Assembly (NCBI RefSeq): GCF_000956545.1
Contig: NZ_JYIT01000084.1
Location: forward strand, 62,001-126,000
Source: Microbacterium azadirachtae
Lineage (GTDB): Bacteria; Actinomycetota; Actinomycetes; Actinomycetales; Microbacteriaceae
DNA: 64,000 bases
Direction of reading: 5' to 3'
In this document: piece after piece, positions 54,171-63,993 of the stretch
Layout: every line of letters starts with the position of its first letter
How positions within the stretch are numbered: position 1 is the first letter of the stretch
Translations under genes and position numbers: made by a program
Notes under the pieces: generated by a model
What the model saw: only the letters and a program-made list of their open reading frames with translations
Database searches by the model: none
What the model was told of the DNA's origin: nothing

Positions 54171-54605
54171 TCAGCCGACGCGTTCCCAGTCGGCGATCGG
54201 ACCGTCCTCCACGACGAACAGGGGATGCGGGTCCGGCAGCGGCAGGCTGTGCCAGCGCTCCCACGCCGCCGGTGTCCGCACTTGGAGCTTGCGCAGCAGG
54301 TGCCCCCACTCGTATTCGAGCTGACCGCGGGCGACGGGGATCCGCTCGACAGGACCGGTGCGCAGGATCTTCTCCCGCGCGAACCGGTAGCCGCGCGCGT
54401 CGGCTTCGTCCACGACCGAGGACAGGTAGTCCCCGATCGTGGCGAGTGGATCCTGCGCCGCGCGGAACCGCTGCAGCTGCGGGTGGTTCGCGTAGCCGCG
54501 CCGGGAGGGGTCGGCGATGACCGCCTGTGCGAGCAGGCCCTCGCGCCAGCACGCCGTGAGCGCTTGGCGGTCGTAGAAACGGGGGTGCACGGACCAGAGC
54601 CTCAT
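54171..54605 (-). CDS. Pyrimidine dimer DNA glycosylase/endonuclease V-like protein
   Basis: A 144-residue protein of the Pyr_excise family, named after T4 endonuclease V, which incises DNA at UV photoproducts. The signature MRLWSVHPRFYDRQALTAC and the block GYANHPQLQRFR are well kept. In T4 the N-terminal Thr2 amine is catalytic; here residue 2 is Arg, so the mechanism may differ. It overlaps the GNAT gene upstream by four bases (ATGA), and the two form an operon. DNA repair is the likely role by family. Confidence 0.85.
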   Translation of the reverse strand: MRLWSVHPRFYDRQALTACWREGLLAQAVIADPSRRGYANHPQLQRFRAAQDPLATIGDYLSSVVDEADARGYRFAREKILRTGPVERIPVARGQLEYEWGHLLRKLQVRTPAAWERWHSLPLPDPHPLFVVEDGPIADWERVG

Positions 54606-55084
54606 GCGCGTGTCGCCTCCAGATCCTTCCGGTACCACCGGGTCGCGTTGGGGTTGTCGTTGTAGCGGGGGATCTCCACGAAGCCGCTCTTGCGGTACAG
54701 GTGTCCCGCGGCCTCCAGGGTGTGGTGGGTGTCGAGCACGAGCGCCTGGGCGCCCAGCGCGCGAGCGCGTGCCTCCAGCTCGTCCAGCAGCAGGCGGCCC
54801 CAACCGCGTCCTCGCGTCTCGGGGCGCAGGAACACGTGCTTGATCTCGAACACGTCGCCCTCGCCGTCCGGCATCGCCACCCGGCGGATCCCGCCGCAGC
54901 CGACGACCGCTTCCTCTTCCTCGAGAAGGAGGAAGACCCCGTCCGGAGCGCGGAACGCCGCGGCGGACGGATACGTGGGGGTGTAGTTCCCGCCGGGGAA
55001 GTCCGCGGCGCGGAGCGTGAAGTAGTCGACGAGTACGGCGTGGGCGTCGGCGTCCTCCGGGGAGGAGATCCGGAACGTGGGCAT
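54602..55084 (-). CDS. GNAT-family N-acetyltransferase
   Basis: A 160-residue acetyltransferase. The acetyl-CoA loop is RPETRGRGWGRLLLDELEARA and the following helix ends YRKSGFVEIPRYNDNP. Preceding strands (FEIKHVFL) complete the core. The substrate is unknown. It is the first gene of a two-gene operon with the pyrimidine dimer glycosylase-like gene, which raises the possibility of a DNA-repair link. TAGCGT lies six bases before the ATG. Confidence 0.9.
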   Translation of the reverse strand: MPTFRISSPEDADAHAVLVDYFTLRAADFPGGNYTPTYPSAAAFRAPDGVFLLLEEEEAVVGCGGIRRVAMPDGEGDVFEIKHVFLRPETRGRGWGRLLLDELEARARALGAQALVLDTHHTLEAAGHLYRKSGFVEIPRYNDNPNATRWYRKDLEATRA

Positions 55085-55155
55085 GCTCCGACGCTATTGC
55101 CCCGGAGGCCCGCCCCGGTGCCAGCCGCGCGGGAAGCCGCGTCCGTCGTGCTGAA

Positions 55156-55161
55156 TAGACT
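55156..55161 (+). promoter_or_regulatory. dapB -10 element (leaderless type)
   Basis: TAGACT lies six bases before the dapB ATG. Confidence 0.55.
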
Positions 55162-55167
55162 GAGGGC

Positions 55168-55914
55168 ATGACGACGCGCGTGGCCCTGGTGGGCGCCTCC
55201 GGCAAGCTCGGCACCATCATCGGCGACGTGATCGCGCACCTCGACGGGTTCGAGATCGGCGCGGTGCTCGGCTCGAACAGCACGATGGACGAGCTCGACG
55301 GCGCCGATCTGGTCGTCGACGCGACCACGCCGGCCTCGAGCGTCGAGATCGTCCGTGCGGCCGCGGATCGCGGCATCAACGTGCTCGTCGGCACCTCCGG
55401 GTGGTCGGCCGACCGCATCGCCCAGATGCGCCCGGTGATCGATGCCGCCGGCACCGGCGCCCTGTTCGTCCCCAACTTCTCGCTGGGCTCGGTGCTCGGC
55501 ACGGCCCTCGCCGCCCTCGCGGCGCCGTTCTTCGGATCGGTGGAGATCGTCGAGGCGCATCAGCATACGAAGATCGACTCGCCCAGCGGCACGGCCGTGC
55601 GCACGGCGGAGCTGATCGCCGCCGCCCGCGCCGAGCAGGGACCGGTCGACGCTCCGCACGTCGACCAGCGCGCTCGTGGTCAGCAGGTCGCGAGCGTGCC
55701 CGTACACTCGCTGCGCCGGCCCGGCGTGCTGGCCAAGCAGGAGGTCATCCTCTCCGGTCCCGGGGAGTCGCTCTCGATCGTGCATGACACGGTGCAGCCG
55801 GCGGCGGCCTACGCCCCGGGGATCCGCCTCGCGCTGCCCTACGCCCGCGACCTGCGCGGTGTCGTCGTCGGCCTCGAGAACGTCATCGACCTGGGGATCC
55901 GGCCGCGCGCATGA
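55168..55914 (+). CDS. dapB: 4-hydroxy-tetrahydrodipicolinate reductase DapB
   Basis: DapB reduces the product of DapA in the diaminopimelate/lysine pathway, needed for cell wall and lysine. The 248-residue protein has the NAD(P)H loop VALVGASGKLGTIIG, VDATTPASSVEIVRAAADRG, and the substrate motif EAHQHTKIDSPSGTAVRTAE. Length and order match actinobacterial DapB. Its stop overlaps the start of a large BTAD/ATPase regulator (ATGA), a notable coupling. In other actinobacteria dapB lies near pnp and thymidylate synthase, as it does here. Confidence 0.96.
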   Translation: MTTRVALVGASGKLGTIIGDVIAHLDGFEIGAVLGSNSTMDELDGADLVVDATTPASSVEIVRAAADRGINVLVGTSGWSADRIAQMRPVIDAAGTGALFVPNFSLGSVLGTALAALAAPFFGSVEIVEAHQHTKIDSPSGTAVRTAELIAAARAEQGPVDAPHVDQRARGQQVASVPVHSLRRPGVLAKQEVILSGPGESLSIVHDTVQPAAAYAPGIRLALPYARDLRGVVVGLENVIDLGIRPRA

Positions 55915-58900
55915 CGGCGCGCATCGGCGTGCTCGGACCGGTGCGGATCGCGGATCGCGACGCCGGTGGCACTCCGATGCGCGCGATGCTGGCCGCGCTG
56001 GTGCTGGCCGGCACGGGCAACACCCGTTCCGTGTCGGCTCTCGCGGACGACGTGTGGGGCGAGGAGCAGCCGCAGAATCCGCGGGCGGCTCTGCAGACCC
56101 TGGTCTCGCGGGCCAGGGCTGCGGCCGGGGCGGACGCGATCGTCAGCGCCCCCGGAGGGTACGCGCTCGGCACCGACGACACCGACCTCCATGTCGCCCG
56201 CCGGCTGCATGCGCGCGCCGATGCCCTCTCGAAGGGAGATCCGGAGCGGATCCGGCTGCTGCAAGAAGCGGTCGCGCTGTGGCGGGGGGAGCCGGGCGCC
56301 GATCTCGGCGGTTCACCCCTCGGGGACGATCTCGCCGCCGTGGCCGCGATGCTGCACCGTGCCCTGCAGAGCGACCTCGCCGGGGAGCTCGTGGCGGCTG
56401 GACGACCGGACGAAGGCATCGCGCTCCTCCGCGACCTGGCTGCAGCGCGTCCCCTCGACGAGACCGCGCATGCCGCGCTGATGTCGGCGCTCGCCGTCGG
56501 CGGACGCGCAGGGGAAGCGCTCGCGGTCTTCGCGGAGCTGCGCACGGCCCTGCGGGATGCCCTCGGCGCCTCACCCGGTCCGGAGATCACCGAGCTGAAC
56601 GCGCGCCTGCTGCGCAGCGCCGACGACGGCCCGCGGGTGCGGATCGGAGTGCAGGCGGCGCCGAACGAGCTGATCGGCCGCGTCGAGGCGCTCGTGCGAG
56701 CGCGTGGCCTGCTGGACGGCGCGCGACTGGTCACGATCCTCGGCGCCGGCGGGCTCGGCAAGACCCGTCTCGCGCAGGCTCTGGCGGCGGAATCCTCGAT
56801 GGCCGCCGTGATCGTCGTCCCGCTGGCCGGCGTGCGGGACGACGCGGGCGTGCCGGTGGCGATCGCCGCGGCGCTCGGCATCAGCGAGAACGCCCCCGGT
56901 GGGAGGCTCGGAGAGCAGCGACCGCGCCCCGACCTGTCGGCCCGCATCGTGGCCGCTCTCGGCGACCGCGAGACGATGCTCGTACTGGACAACTGCGAGC
57001 AGGTGATCGACGCGGTGGCGCGGTGGGCGGCCGACCTTCTCGCGGCCGTGCCGATGCTGCGTATCCTGACGACGAGCCGCACGCCCCTGGCGATCGCGGC
57101 GGAGCGCGTGCTCGCTCTGGAGCCCCTGGAGATCGCGCCCTCCGACGCGGCGCCCGCGGTGCGCCTCTTCCTCGAACGGGCCCGCGCCGCGCGCCCGGCG
57201 GCGACGCTCGAGCTGGAGGTGGTCGCACGCCTGTGCGCCCGGCTCGACGGGCTCCCGCTTGCGATCGAACTCGCCGCGGCGCGGGTGCGAACGATGACGC
57301 CGGAGCAGATCGAGCGCCGCCTGGAGAACCGGTTCGCCCTCCTCACCACGGGAGACCGCTCCGGCCCGGAGCGGCATCGCACGCTCGAAGCCGTGATCGA
57401 GTGGAGCTGGGATCTGCTCGACGAGGAGGCTCAGCGCGCACTCGCCGCACTCTCGGTGCTGCCCGGCGGCTTCTCCGCGGAGACGGCCGAGGCGGTGCTG
57501 GCGACACCGGCGGACGACGTGCTCGAGCAGCTCGCTGCGCACTCTCTCCTGAACGTGATCGACGACGGCGGGGTCGACGCGGTGCGTTTCCGCATGCTCG
57601 AGACCGTGCGCGAGTTCGGCCGCGATCGGCTCGTCGAGGCCGGGGCGGAGGACCGCGCATGGGAGGCCGTCGTCGCCTGGGCCGTCGCGTTCGCGGAGGA
57701 GCACGGCGCGAGAGCCCGCGTGTTCCCCTCTGGCCTCACCGCGCGGTCGCATCGGGCCATCACCCGGGAGCACGACAACCTCGTGCACGTGCTGCGCCAT
57801 CTGGTGGCGGCGGGGCGCGGGGCCGACGCGGTGCGGCTGTTCACGGTGCTCGGGCAGTCGTGGTTCATCCGCGGCTCGTTCACCGAGTTCATCGGCTACG
57901 CCGCCCCGATGCTCCAGGTGATGGACGCGATGCCGGACGCCGGCATCGATCCCGATCTGCGGGTCATGGCTCTCGTCATGGCGACGCTCGGCCTCATGAT
58001 CGGCGGGGATCCGCTGGCGGCCCGCGGCGTCGTCTTCACTGCGCGGGCGATGACAGCGGCCGGTGCGGGGCTGGCTCCGGCGTGGGGGCTGGTCGCCGAG
58101 GCGCTGCTCGCCGTGGGGCGAGGCGGCCCGATCGGTTCGGTGCCGGAGCTTCCGGAAGGATCGGATCCGTGGGGCCTGCTGGCCACGGATGTGCTCCGCT
58201 CGCACCGCGCGGAGAACGACGGCGAAGCGGAGGTCGCGATGGACGCGGCCCGCAGCGCCTGGCATCGGGCACGCAGCCTCGACGAGCGCTGGGCCGAGGG
58301 GATGGCCGCCGACCTGGCGGCGCAGCTCGCCGCCCAGTCAGCGCGGCCGGCCGAGGCCATGACCTGGATCGACCGTGCGACGGTGGTGTTCGAGGAGTTC
58401 GACGCCCAGGATCAGATCAACCACCAGGAATGGGTGCGCGGAGGCGCGCTGCTCTGGCTGGGGCGCAGCGCCGAGGCGCGGGCGCTGTTCACACGTCTGA
58501 TCGAGGAAGGCGGCCTCAGTCAGGACGGTGTGGAGCTGGCCTCGATCGGGCTGTACGGCCTCGCCGAGGCGGAGCTCATCGACGGGCGCGTGGAGAGCGC
58601 GATCGAGGCGTTCGCGCGTGCGATGGCGGCGTTCGTCGATCCGGTGCAGCGCCGCTCGCCGTGGTACCTGATGGCGCTGGCGGGGTATGTCTCCGTCGCG
58701 GTGCGATCGCTCGGCGTTCCCGACGCGGACGTCGCGGTCTGGGAGCGCCGACTCCGCGCGCGCACCATCGCCGCGTGCCGGCTGCGCCGAGAGGGGGCGG
58801 ATCGGCCGGTGCTCGGCACGGCCCTGCTGGCCTGGTCGGCCTGGGCCGTCCGCCGGCCCGAGCTCGTGGCCCGTGGCGTCGACGCGATCGCGCTGGCGGA

Positions 58901-59078
58901 GGTCCTCGGCGGGAGGCAGAACATGCCGAGCCTCGATCTGGCCGCGCACCTGGCCGACGCCGAGCGGATCGCCGGAGCCGATGCTGTGGCCCGGGCCCGC
59001 TCCGCCGCCGCGGCCCTCGAGCCGGCGCAGCGGGTCGCGCGCGGGCTCGAGGTGCTGGGCGCACGCGTCGGCCCCTGA
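55911..59078 (+). CDS. BTAD/ATPase transcriptional regulator (AfsR/SARP-like)
   Basis: A 1055-residue regulator. The N-terminal winged helix (about 1-90: LGPVRIADRDAGGTPMRAML, SALADDVWGEEQPQNPRAAL) and the bacterial transcriptional activation domain (about 95-245) are of the SARP/AfsR type. An NB-ARC-like ATPase follows with Walker A GAGGLGKTRLAQAL (near 277), TMLVLDNCEQVIDA and the LTTSRTPLAI sensor. From about 600 to the end there are helical repeats of TPR type. It overlaps dapB by four bases, so it is probably co-transcribed. Such proteins often control secondary metabolism or transport; the DrrAB-like exporter next door is convergent. Confidence 0.9.
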   Translation: MTARIGVLGPVRIADRDAGGTPMRAMLAALVLAGTGNTRSVSALADDVWGEEQPQNPRAALQTLVSRARAAAGADAIVSAPGGYALGTDDTDLHVARRLHARADALSKGDPERIRLLQEAVALWRGEPGADLGGSPLGDDLAAVAAMLHRALQSDLAGELVAAGRPDEGIALLRDLAAARPLDETAHAALMSALAVGGRAGEALAVFAELRTALRDALGASPGPEITELNARLLRSADDGPRVRIGVQAAPNELIGRVEALVRARGLLDGARLVTILGAGGLGKTRLAQALAAESSMAAVIVVPLAGVRDDAGVPVAIAAALGISENAPGGRLGEQRPRPDLSARIVAALGDRETMLVLDNCEQVIDAVARWAADLLAAVPMLRILTTSRTPLAIAAERVLALEPLEIAPSDAAPAVRLFLERARAARPAATLELEVVARLCARLDGLPLAIELAAARVRTMTPEQIERRLENRFALLTTGDRSGPERHRTLEAVIEWSWDLLDEEAQRALAALSVLPGGFSAETAEAVLATPADDVLEQLAAHSLLNVIDDGGVDAVRFRMLETVREFGRDRLVEAGAEDRAWEAVVAWAVAFAEEHGARARVFPSGLTARSHRAITREHDNLVHVLRHLVAAGRGADAVRLFTVLGQSWFIRGSFTEFIGYAAPMLQVMDAMPDAGIDPDLRVMALVMATLGLMIGGDPLAARGVVFTARAMTAAGAGLAPAWGLVAEALLAVGRGGPIGSVPELPEGSDPWGLLATDVLRSHRAENDGEAEVAMDAARSAWHRARSLDERWAEGMAADLAAQLAAQSARPAEAMTWIDRATVVFEEFDAQDQINHQEWVRGGALLWLGRSAEARALFTRLIEEGGLSQDGVELASIGLYGLAEAELIDGRVESAIEAFARAMAAFVDPVQRRSPWYLMALAGYVSVAVRSLGVPDADVAVWERRLRARTIAACRLRREGADRPVLGTALLAWSAWAVRRPELVARGVDAIALAEVLGGRQNMPSLDLAAHLADAERIAGADAVARARSAAAALEPAQRVARGLEVLGARVGP

Positions 59079-59102
59079 CCCGGACGGGTTCAGGGGCCGA
59101 CG
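59066..59102. terminator. Bidirectional terminator overlapping the regulator stop
   Basis: CGTCGGCCCCTGA and TCAGGGGCCGACG form a perfect 13-bp stem. The left arm includes the TGA stop of the BTAD regulator, and the hairpin lies 19 bases past the permease stop on the other strand. Confidence 0.8.
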
Positions 59103-59120
59103 ACCGTCGCGACGAGCGGA

Positions 59121-59947
59121 TCAGGCCTTGCGCATGTACGCCTTCACGGTGAGGGGGGCGAAGACCGCGACGATCACGGCCGCGCCGAGCAGCGACACCC
59201 AGGCGTCGACCCCGAAGGCGCCGGTGTTGACGAGGTCCCGCACCGCGGTCACCAGGTGCGAGACGGGGTTGATGTTCACGAACCACTGCAGCCAGCCGGG
59301 CATCGTGTTCACGGGCACGAAGGCGTTGGACAGGAAGGTGAGCGGGAACAGGATCATCATCGAGATGCCCTGAACGCTCGACGCGGTGCGGGCGATGACG
59401 CCCGCGAAGGCGAAGATCCAGCTGATGGCCCAGGAGCAGACGATCACCAGCAGGCCCGCGCCGATCACCGCACCGAGTCCGCCGGCGGGACGGAAGCCCA
59501 TGAGGAAGCCCATGGCGAAGGTGAGCACGGTGGCGATGCCGTAGCGGATCGTGTCGGCGAGCAGCGCCCCGGACAGCGGGGCGATGCGCGCGATCGGCAG
59601 CGAGCGGAACCGGTCGAACACGCCCTTGTCCATGTCCTCGCGCAGCTGCACGCCGGTGACGACCGAGGTCGTGATCACGGTCTGGACGAGGATGCCGGGG
59701 ATGATGACCGGCAGGTAGTTCGTGACGTTGCCGGAGATCGCGCCGCCGAAGATGTACGTGAACATCAGGGTGAACAGGATCGGCTGCAGCGTCACGTCGA
59801 CGAGCTGCTCCGGCGTCCGCCGGATCTTGATGAGACCGCGCGCCGCCATGGTGACGGTGTTGCGGAGGGTCAGCGACAGGCTCGGACGGGGGCTGAGTCG
59901 ACGCTCGGCGGCCGGGACGATGCGCCCGGCGAGCGGGGTGAGAGCGG

Positions 59948-59951
<4 letters not shown>
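59121..59951 (-). CDS. ABC transporter permease (DrrB/ABC-2 type)
   Basis: A 276-residue membrane subunit with six spans of the ABC-2 type. The first 35 residues are cytoplasmic. Conserved parts include VTLQPILFTLMFTYIFGGAI and, in the last third, FLSNAFVPVNTMPGWLQWFVNINPVSHLV, which is the usual ending of DrrB proteins. The ATPase gene overlaps its start by four bases. Together they form a daunorubicin-resistance-like exporter; drugs, lipids or secondary metabolites are possible cargo. Confidence 0.92.
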
Positions 59952-60952
<1,001 letters not shown>

Positions 60953-61078
60953 GCTCCGAGCATCCGCCGCCGCACTTTCGCGCCGCTGTCGTGGCGCTGT
61001 CACGCGCTGTCGGGCGCTGTCGCCCGGCACCGCGTGCCGCGGGCGGTGCCGGCGCGGGGCGGGGGGATCCTCCCGACC

Positions 61079-61084
61079 TAGGAT
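61079..61084 (+). promoter_or_regulatory. -10 element of the following membrane protein gene (leaderless type)
   Basis: TAGGAT lies six bases before the ATG at 61091. Confidence 0.5.
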
Positions 61085-61090
61085 GGAGGG

Positions 61091-61525
61091 ATGGGATCCC
61101 GCATCGGCGTCGCCGTCATGGCCGTGCTCCTCGTGCTGTACATCGCACTGGTCGGCTGGCGCGCGGTGGTGCTGCTCGGCTCGGGGCAGGCGCTCGGCAT
61201 CACGATGGGCGTCGCCCTCCTGGTGATGCCGCTGATCGGCGCCTGGGCGCTCGCGCGGGAGCTGCAGTTCGGTCTCGCGGCCGACCGGCTCGGCCGCACT
61301 CTTGACGCGGAGGGCGGGATGCCCGCTGCTCCCGAGCATCTGCGATCCAACGGACGGCTGCTGCCCGAGGACGCCGACCGTCTGGTCGCGGAGTACGGTT
61401 CCGCAGCGGCCGCGGAGCCCGAGGACTGGCGCGCGCAGTACCGGCTCGGCGTGGTGCAGGACGCGGCAGGTCACCGCAAGGACGCGCGCGCCGCGATCCG
61501 GGCCGCGATCCGCCTGGCGAGGTAG
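61091..61525 (+). CDS. Membrane protein with a TPR-like tail, unknown function
   Basis: A 144-residue protein with two N-terminal spans (VAVMAVLLVLYIALVGWRAV and ITMGVALLVMPLIGAWALA). A short soluble tail of about 75 residues follows. Its last 40 residues (EDWRAQYRLGVVQDAAGHRKDARAAIRAAIRLA) form a helix pair of TPR type. Proteins of this layout are common in actinobacteria without known function. It stands between the DrrA gene (divergent) and OsmC (convergent). Confidence 0.78.
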   Translation: MGSRIGVAVMAVLLVLYIALVGWRAVVLLGSGQALGITMGVALLVMPLIGAWALARELQFGLAADRLGRTLDAEGGMPAAPEHLRSNGRLLPEDADRLVAEYGSAAAAEPEDWRAQYRLGVVQDAAGHRKDARAAIRAAIRLAR

Positions 61526-61543
61526 ACCCGTCCTGCCGGCATG

Positions 61544-61581
61544 ACGAAGGGTCGCATCTCCGAGGAGACGCGACCCTTCGT
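61544..61581. terminator. Bidirectional terminator between the TPR-like gene and OsmC
   Basis: ACGAAGGGTCGC and GCGACCCTTCGT form a perfect 12-bp stem with a 14-nt loop, between convergent genes. Confidence 0.85.
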
Positions 61582-61598
61582 GCGATGCGGGACGATGC

Positions 61599-62024
61599 TC
61601 AGGCGAGAGTCGCCTCGAGGGTGATCTCGATGCCCGACAGCGCGGCCGAGACGGGGCAGCCGGTCTTCGCCTCCTCGGCCAGACGCTGGAAGGTCTCCGC
61701 GTCGAGCCCGGGGACGGACGCGTTCACGTTGAGGTGGCTGCCGGTGATGCCGACGCCGGGCTTGAACGTGACCGACGCGGTGGTGTTCACGCGCTCCGCC
61801 GGGGTCCCGTTGCCGGCCAGGGCGTGCGAGAGCGCCATGCTGAAGCACGACGAGTGCGCCGCGGCGATGAGCTCCTCGGGCGTGGTGGTGGTGTCGGAGC
61901 CCTCGGAGCGCGCCTTCCAGTTCAGCGGGAACGTGCCCAGGTGCGAGGAGGAGAAGGAGACGGAACCCTCACCCTCGATGAGACTTCCGGTCCACGTGGC
62001 TGCGGCTTCGCTGGTGACGGACAT
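61599..62024 (-). CDS. OsmC-family peroxiredoxin
   Basis: A 141-residue thiol peroxidase that reduces organic hydroperoxides. The two redox cysteines are in AAHSSCFSMALSHAL and AKTGCPVSAAL, and the N-terminal ATWTGSLIEGEGSVSF matches the OsmC strand. The arrangement fits OsmC rather than Ohr, though the two are related. It has a classical ribosome site (GGAGGATCCCC) and so is not leaderless. The thioredoxin gene two genes away could supply reducing power, by inference. Confidence 0.93.
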   Translation of the reverse strand: MSVTSEAAATWTGSLIEGEGSVSFSSSHLGTFPLNWKARSEGSDTTTTPEELIAAAHSSCFSMALSHALAGNGTPAERVNTTASVTFKPGVGITGSHLNVNASVPGLDAETFQRLAEEAKTGCPVSAALSGIEITLEATLA

Positions 62025-62089
62025 GGGGATCCTCCGATCGGGGTGGTGTGGCTGCCAGCCTACCGATCAGCCGGCCGCGGGTCGGGTTT

Positions 62090-62650
62090 TCAGGGAAGTC
62101 TCGGAGCCCGTCCCAGGATCCCGGCGCGCTGCAGCAGGAGGTACAGCTGGCAGCCCAGGCACAGTCCGAACGCGGCGTTCAGGAACGCGGCGACGAACGC
62201 CATCGCGGTGGCGATGGGCAGCGCCCACGGGACGCCGAGCAGGTGCAGCAGCAGTCCGACCGTCACCACGAACAGGCCGACGCCCTGGGCGAAGCGCGGG
62301 GGTCGCGGGTCCTCCAGCTCGGTCGGCGCTGCGAGGCGCGGGCGCACCACGGTGCGGAACAGGACCCCCCACGGCTGGGTGCGGGGCGAGAGCACGCTCC
62401 AGAGGAACAGCAGCGCGATCACCAGGGTGAGCAGGAACGCGGGCTGCGTCGCCCGGAACAGCAGCACGGAGCCGGCCCCGGGGGTGAAGCTCGCGTTCGC
62501 GAGGGGCTGGTAGGCGAACCAGCCGAACGCGGCGGTCGACGTCTGCGAGGCCTCGGTGAGGCCGAGCACCGTCGCGACGAGCAGCAGCGCGGACGTGATC
62601 CAGGCCGCGAAGCGCGGGCCGCGGGGGTCGATGCCGGGGGGAGTGGTCAT
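62090..62650 (-). CDS. DUF4395 membrane protein
   Basis: A 186-residue integral membrane protein with about four spans and a short N-terminus ([21 protein letters not shown]). DUF4395 features include DPRGPRFAAWITSALLL near the start and the C-terminal FLNAAFGLCLGCQLYLLLQR, with the conserved Cys pair in CLGC. It overlaps the thioredoxin gene by four bases. DUF4395 proteins often accompany membrane thioredoxins, which suggests a membrane redox role such as electron transfer across the membrane, but this is not demonstrated. Confidence 0.88.
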   Translation of the reverse strand: MTTPPGIDPRGPRFAAWITSALLLVATVLGLTEASQTSTAAFGWFAYQPLANASFTPGAGSVLLFRATQPAFLLTLVIALLFLWSVLSPRTQPWGVLFRTVVRPRLAAPTELEDPRPPRFAQGVGLFVVTVGLLLHLLGVPWALPIATAMAFVAAFLNAAFGLCLGCQLYLLLQRAGILGRAPRLP

Positions 62651-63081
62651 GAGCGGACCTCCTGGAGGAGCGTGTGGTCGAGTGCGGTGAGCACGTCGGC
62701 GCGCGTCGGGACGCCGGTGAAGCGGGAGCGGATCCGGCCGTCCGGATCGACGACGAGCGTGGTCGGGGTCGACAGCACCTTGTACCGGGCGGCGAGGTCG
62801 GAGCGCGACGTGAGATCGACCTCGGCGTGCACGACGCCGGCGCGCTCTCCGGCCACCGAGCCGAGCATGCGGCGGACCTGCGGACAGCGCGCGCAGAACT
62901 CGGTGCTGAACTGCACGAGCGTGGCCCGGCTGCCGAGCGGTCGCATGAGGTCGGCGGGATCGACGTGCCGGTCGCCGTGCACCGCGACGGCACGACCGTC
63001 CCGGCGGCGCAGGAGCAGACCGGCCACGACGGTCGCCGCGAGCAGCGCGACGCCGATGAGGAGGGCGATCGGCAGGGACAT
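62647..63081 (-). CDS. Membrane-anchored thioredoxin-family protein
   Basis: A 144-residue protein. Residues 5-25 form a span ([20 protein letters not shown]) followed by a thioredoxin domain whose active site is [14 protein letters not shown] (CARC). The cis-Pro loop is [12 protein letters not shown]. The soluble domain would face outward if the span is a signal anchor. TAGCCT lies six bases before the ATG. It forms an operon with the DUF4395 gene (ATGA overlap). Confidence 0.9.
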   Translation of the reverse strand: MSLPIALLIGVALLAATVVAGLLLRRRDGRAVAVHGDRHVDPADLMRPLGSRATLVQFSTEFCARCPQVRRMLGSVAGERAGVVHAEVDLTSRSDLAARYKVLSTPTTLVVDPDGRIRSRFTGVPTRADVLTALDHTLLQEVRS

Positions 63082-63170
63082 GGTCCGAGGCTACGTCCGC
63101 GACCCGGGCCGAGGGGCGGATATGACGGATCGAGTCAGCGCGCTCCGGCCCGCTCCCGGTCGGCCGCCGG

Positions 63171-63176
63171 TACGCT
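63171..63176 (+). promoter_or_regulatory. thyA -10 element
   Basis: TACGCT lies seven bases before the thyA ATG, close to the leaderless spacing seen elsewhere. Confidence 0.45.
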
Positions 63177-63183
63177 GAAAGCC

Positions 63184-63993
63184 ATGAGCGCCGCGATCCC
63201 CACGCCCTACGAAGACCTGCTCCGCGACGTGCTGGCCACGGGCACGCACAAGGACGATCGCACCGGCACGGGCACGACCAGCGTCTTCGGGCGTCAGATC
63301 CGGTTCGACCTCTCGCAGGGCTTCCCCCTGATCACCACCAAGCGCGTGCACTTCAAGTCGATCGCCTACGAGCTGCTCTGGTTCCTGCGCGGCGACTCCA
63401 ACGTGCGGTGGCTGCAGGAGAACGGCGTCACGATCTGGGACGAGTGGGCCGACGCCGACGGCGACCTCGGTCCGGTGTACGGCGTGCAGTGGCGTTCGTG
63501 GCCCACCCCGGACGGCGGCCACATCGACCAGTTGCAGCAGGTGATCGATCAGATCCGCGATTCGCCGGACTCGCGGCGCATCATCGTGTCGGCCTGGAAC
63601 CCGGCGGACATCCCCGGCATGGCTCTCGCGCCGTGCCACGCGCTGTTCCAGTTCTACGTCGCGGACGGCAAGCTGTCCTGCCAGCTGTATCAGCGCAGCG
63701 CCGACCTGTTCCTGGGCGTGCCGTTCAACATCGCCTCGTACGCCCTGCTGACCCTCATGGTGGCGCAGCAGACCGGCCTCGAGCCGGGCGACTTCGTGTG
63801 GACCGGCGGCGACTGCCACATCTACGACAACCACGTCGAGCAGGTGCGCGAGCAGCTCACCCGGGAGCCGTACCCCTACCCGACGCTGCGGATCACTCGG
63901 AAGCCGGAGTCGATCTTCGACTACGCGTACGACGACTTCGTGGTCGAGGACTACCGCCACCACCCCGCGATCCGGGCAGCGGTCGCGGTATGA
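63184..63993 (+). CDS. thyA: Thymidylate synthase ThyA
   Basis: ThyA methylates dUMP to dTMP using methylene-tetrahydrofolate. The 269-residue protein has all main blocks: [59 protein letters not shown], the nucleophile Cys151 in [13 protein letters not shown], and [23 protein letters not shown]. The length is normal for the short form. The stop overlaps a further ATG, probably a dihydrofolate reductase gene, which is cut by the window end. Confidence 0.97.
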   Translation: MSAAIPTPYEDLLRDVLATGTHKDDRTGTGTTSVFGRQIRFDLSQGFPLITTKRVHFKSIAYELLWFLRGDSNVRWLQENGVTIWDEWADADGDLGPVYGVQWRSWPTPDGGHIDQLQQVIDQIRDSPDSRRIIVSAWNPADIPGMALAPCHALFQFYVADGKLSCQLYQRSADLFLGVPFNIASYALLTLMVAQQTGLEPGDFVWTGGDCHIYDNHVEQVREQLTREPYPYPTLRITRKPESIFDYAYDDFVVEDYRHHPAIRAAVAV

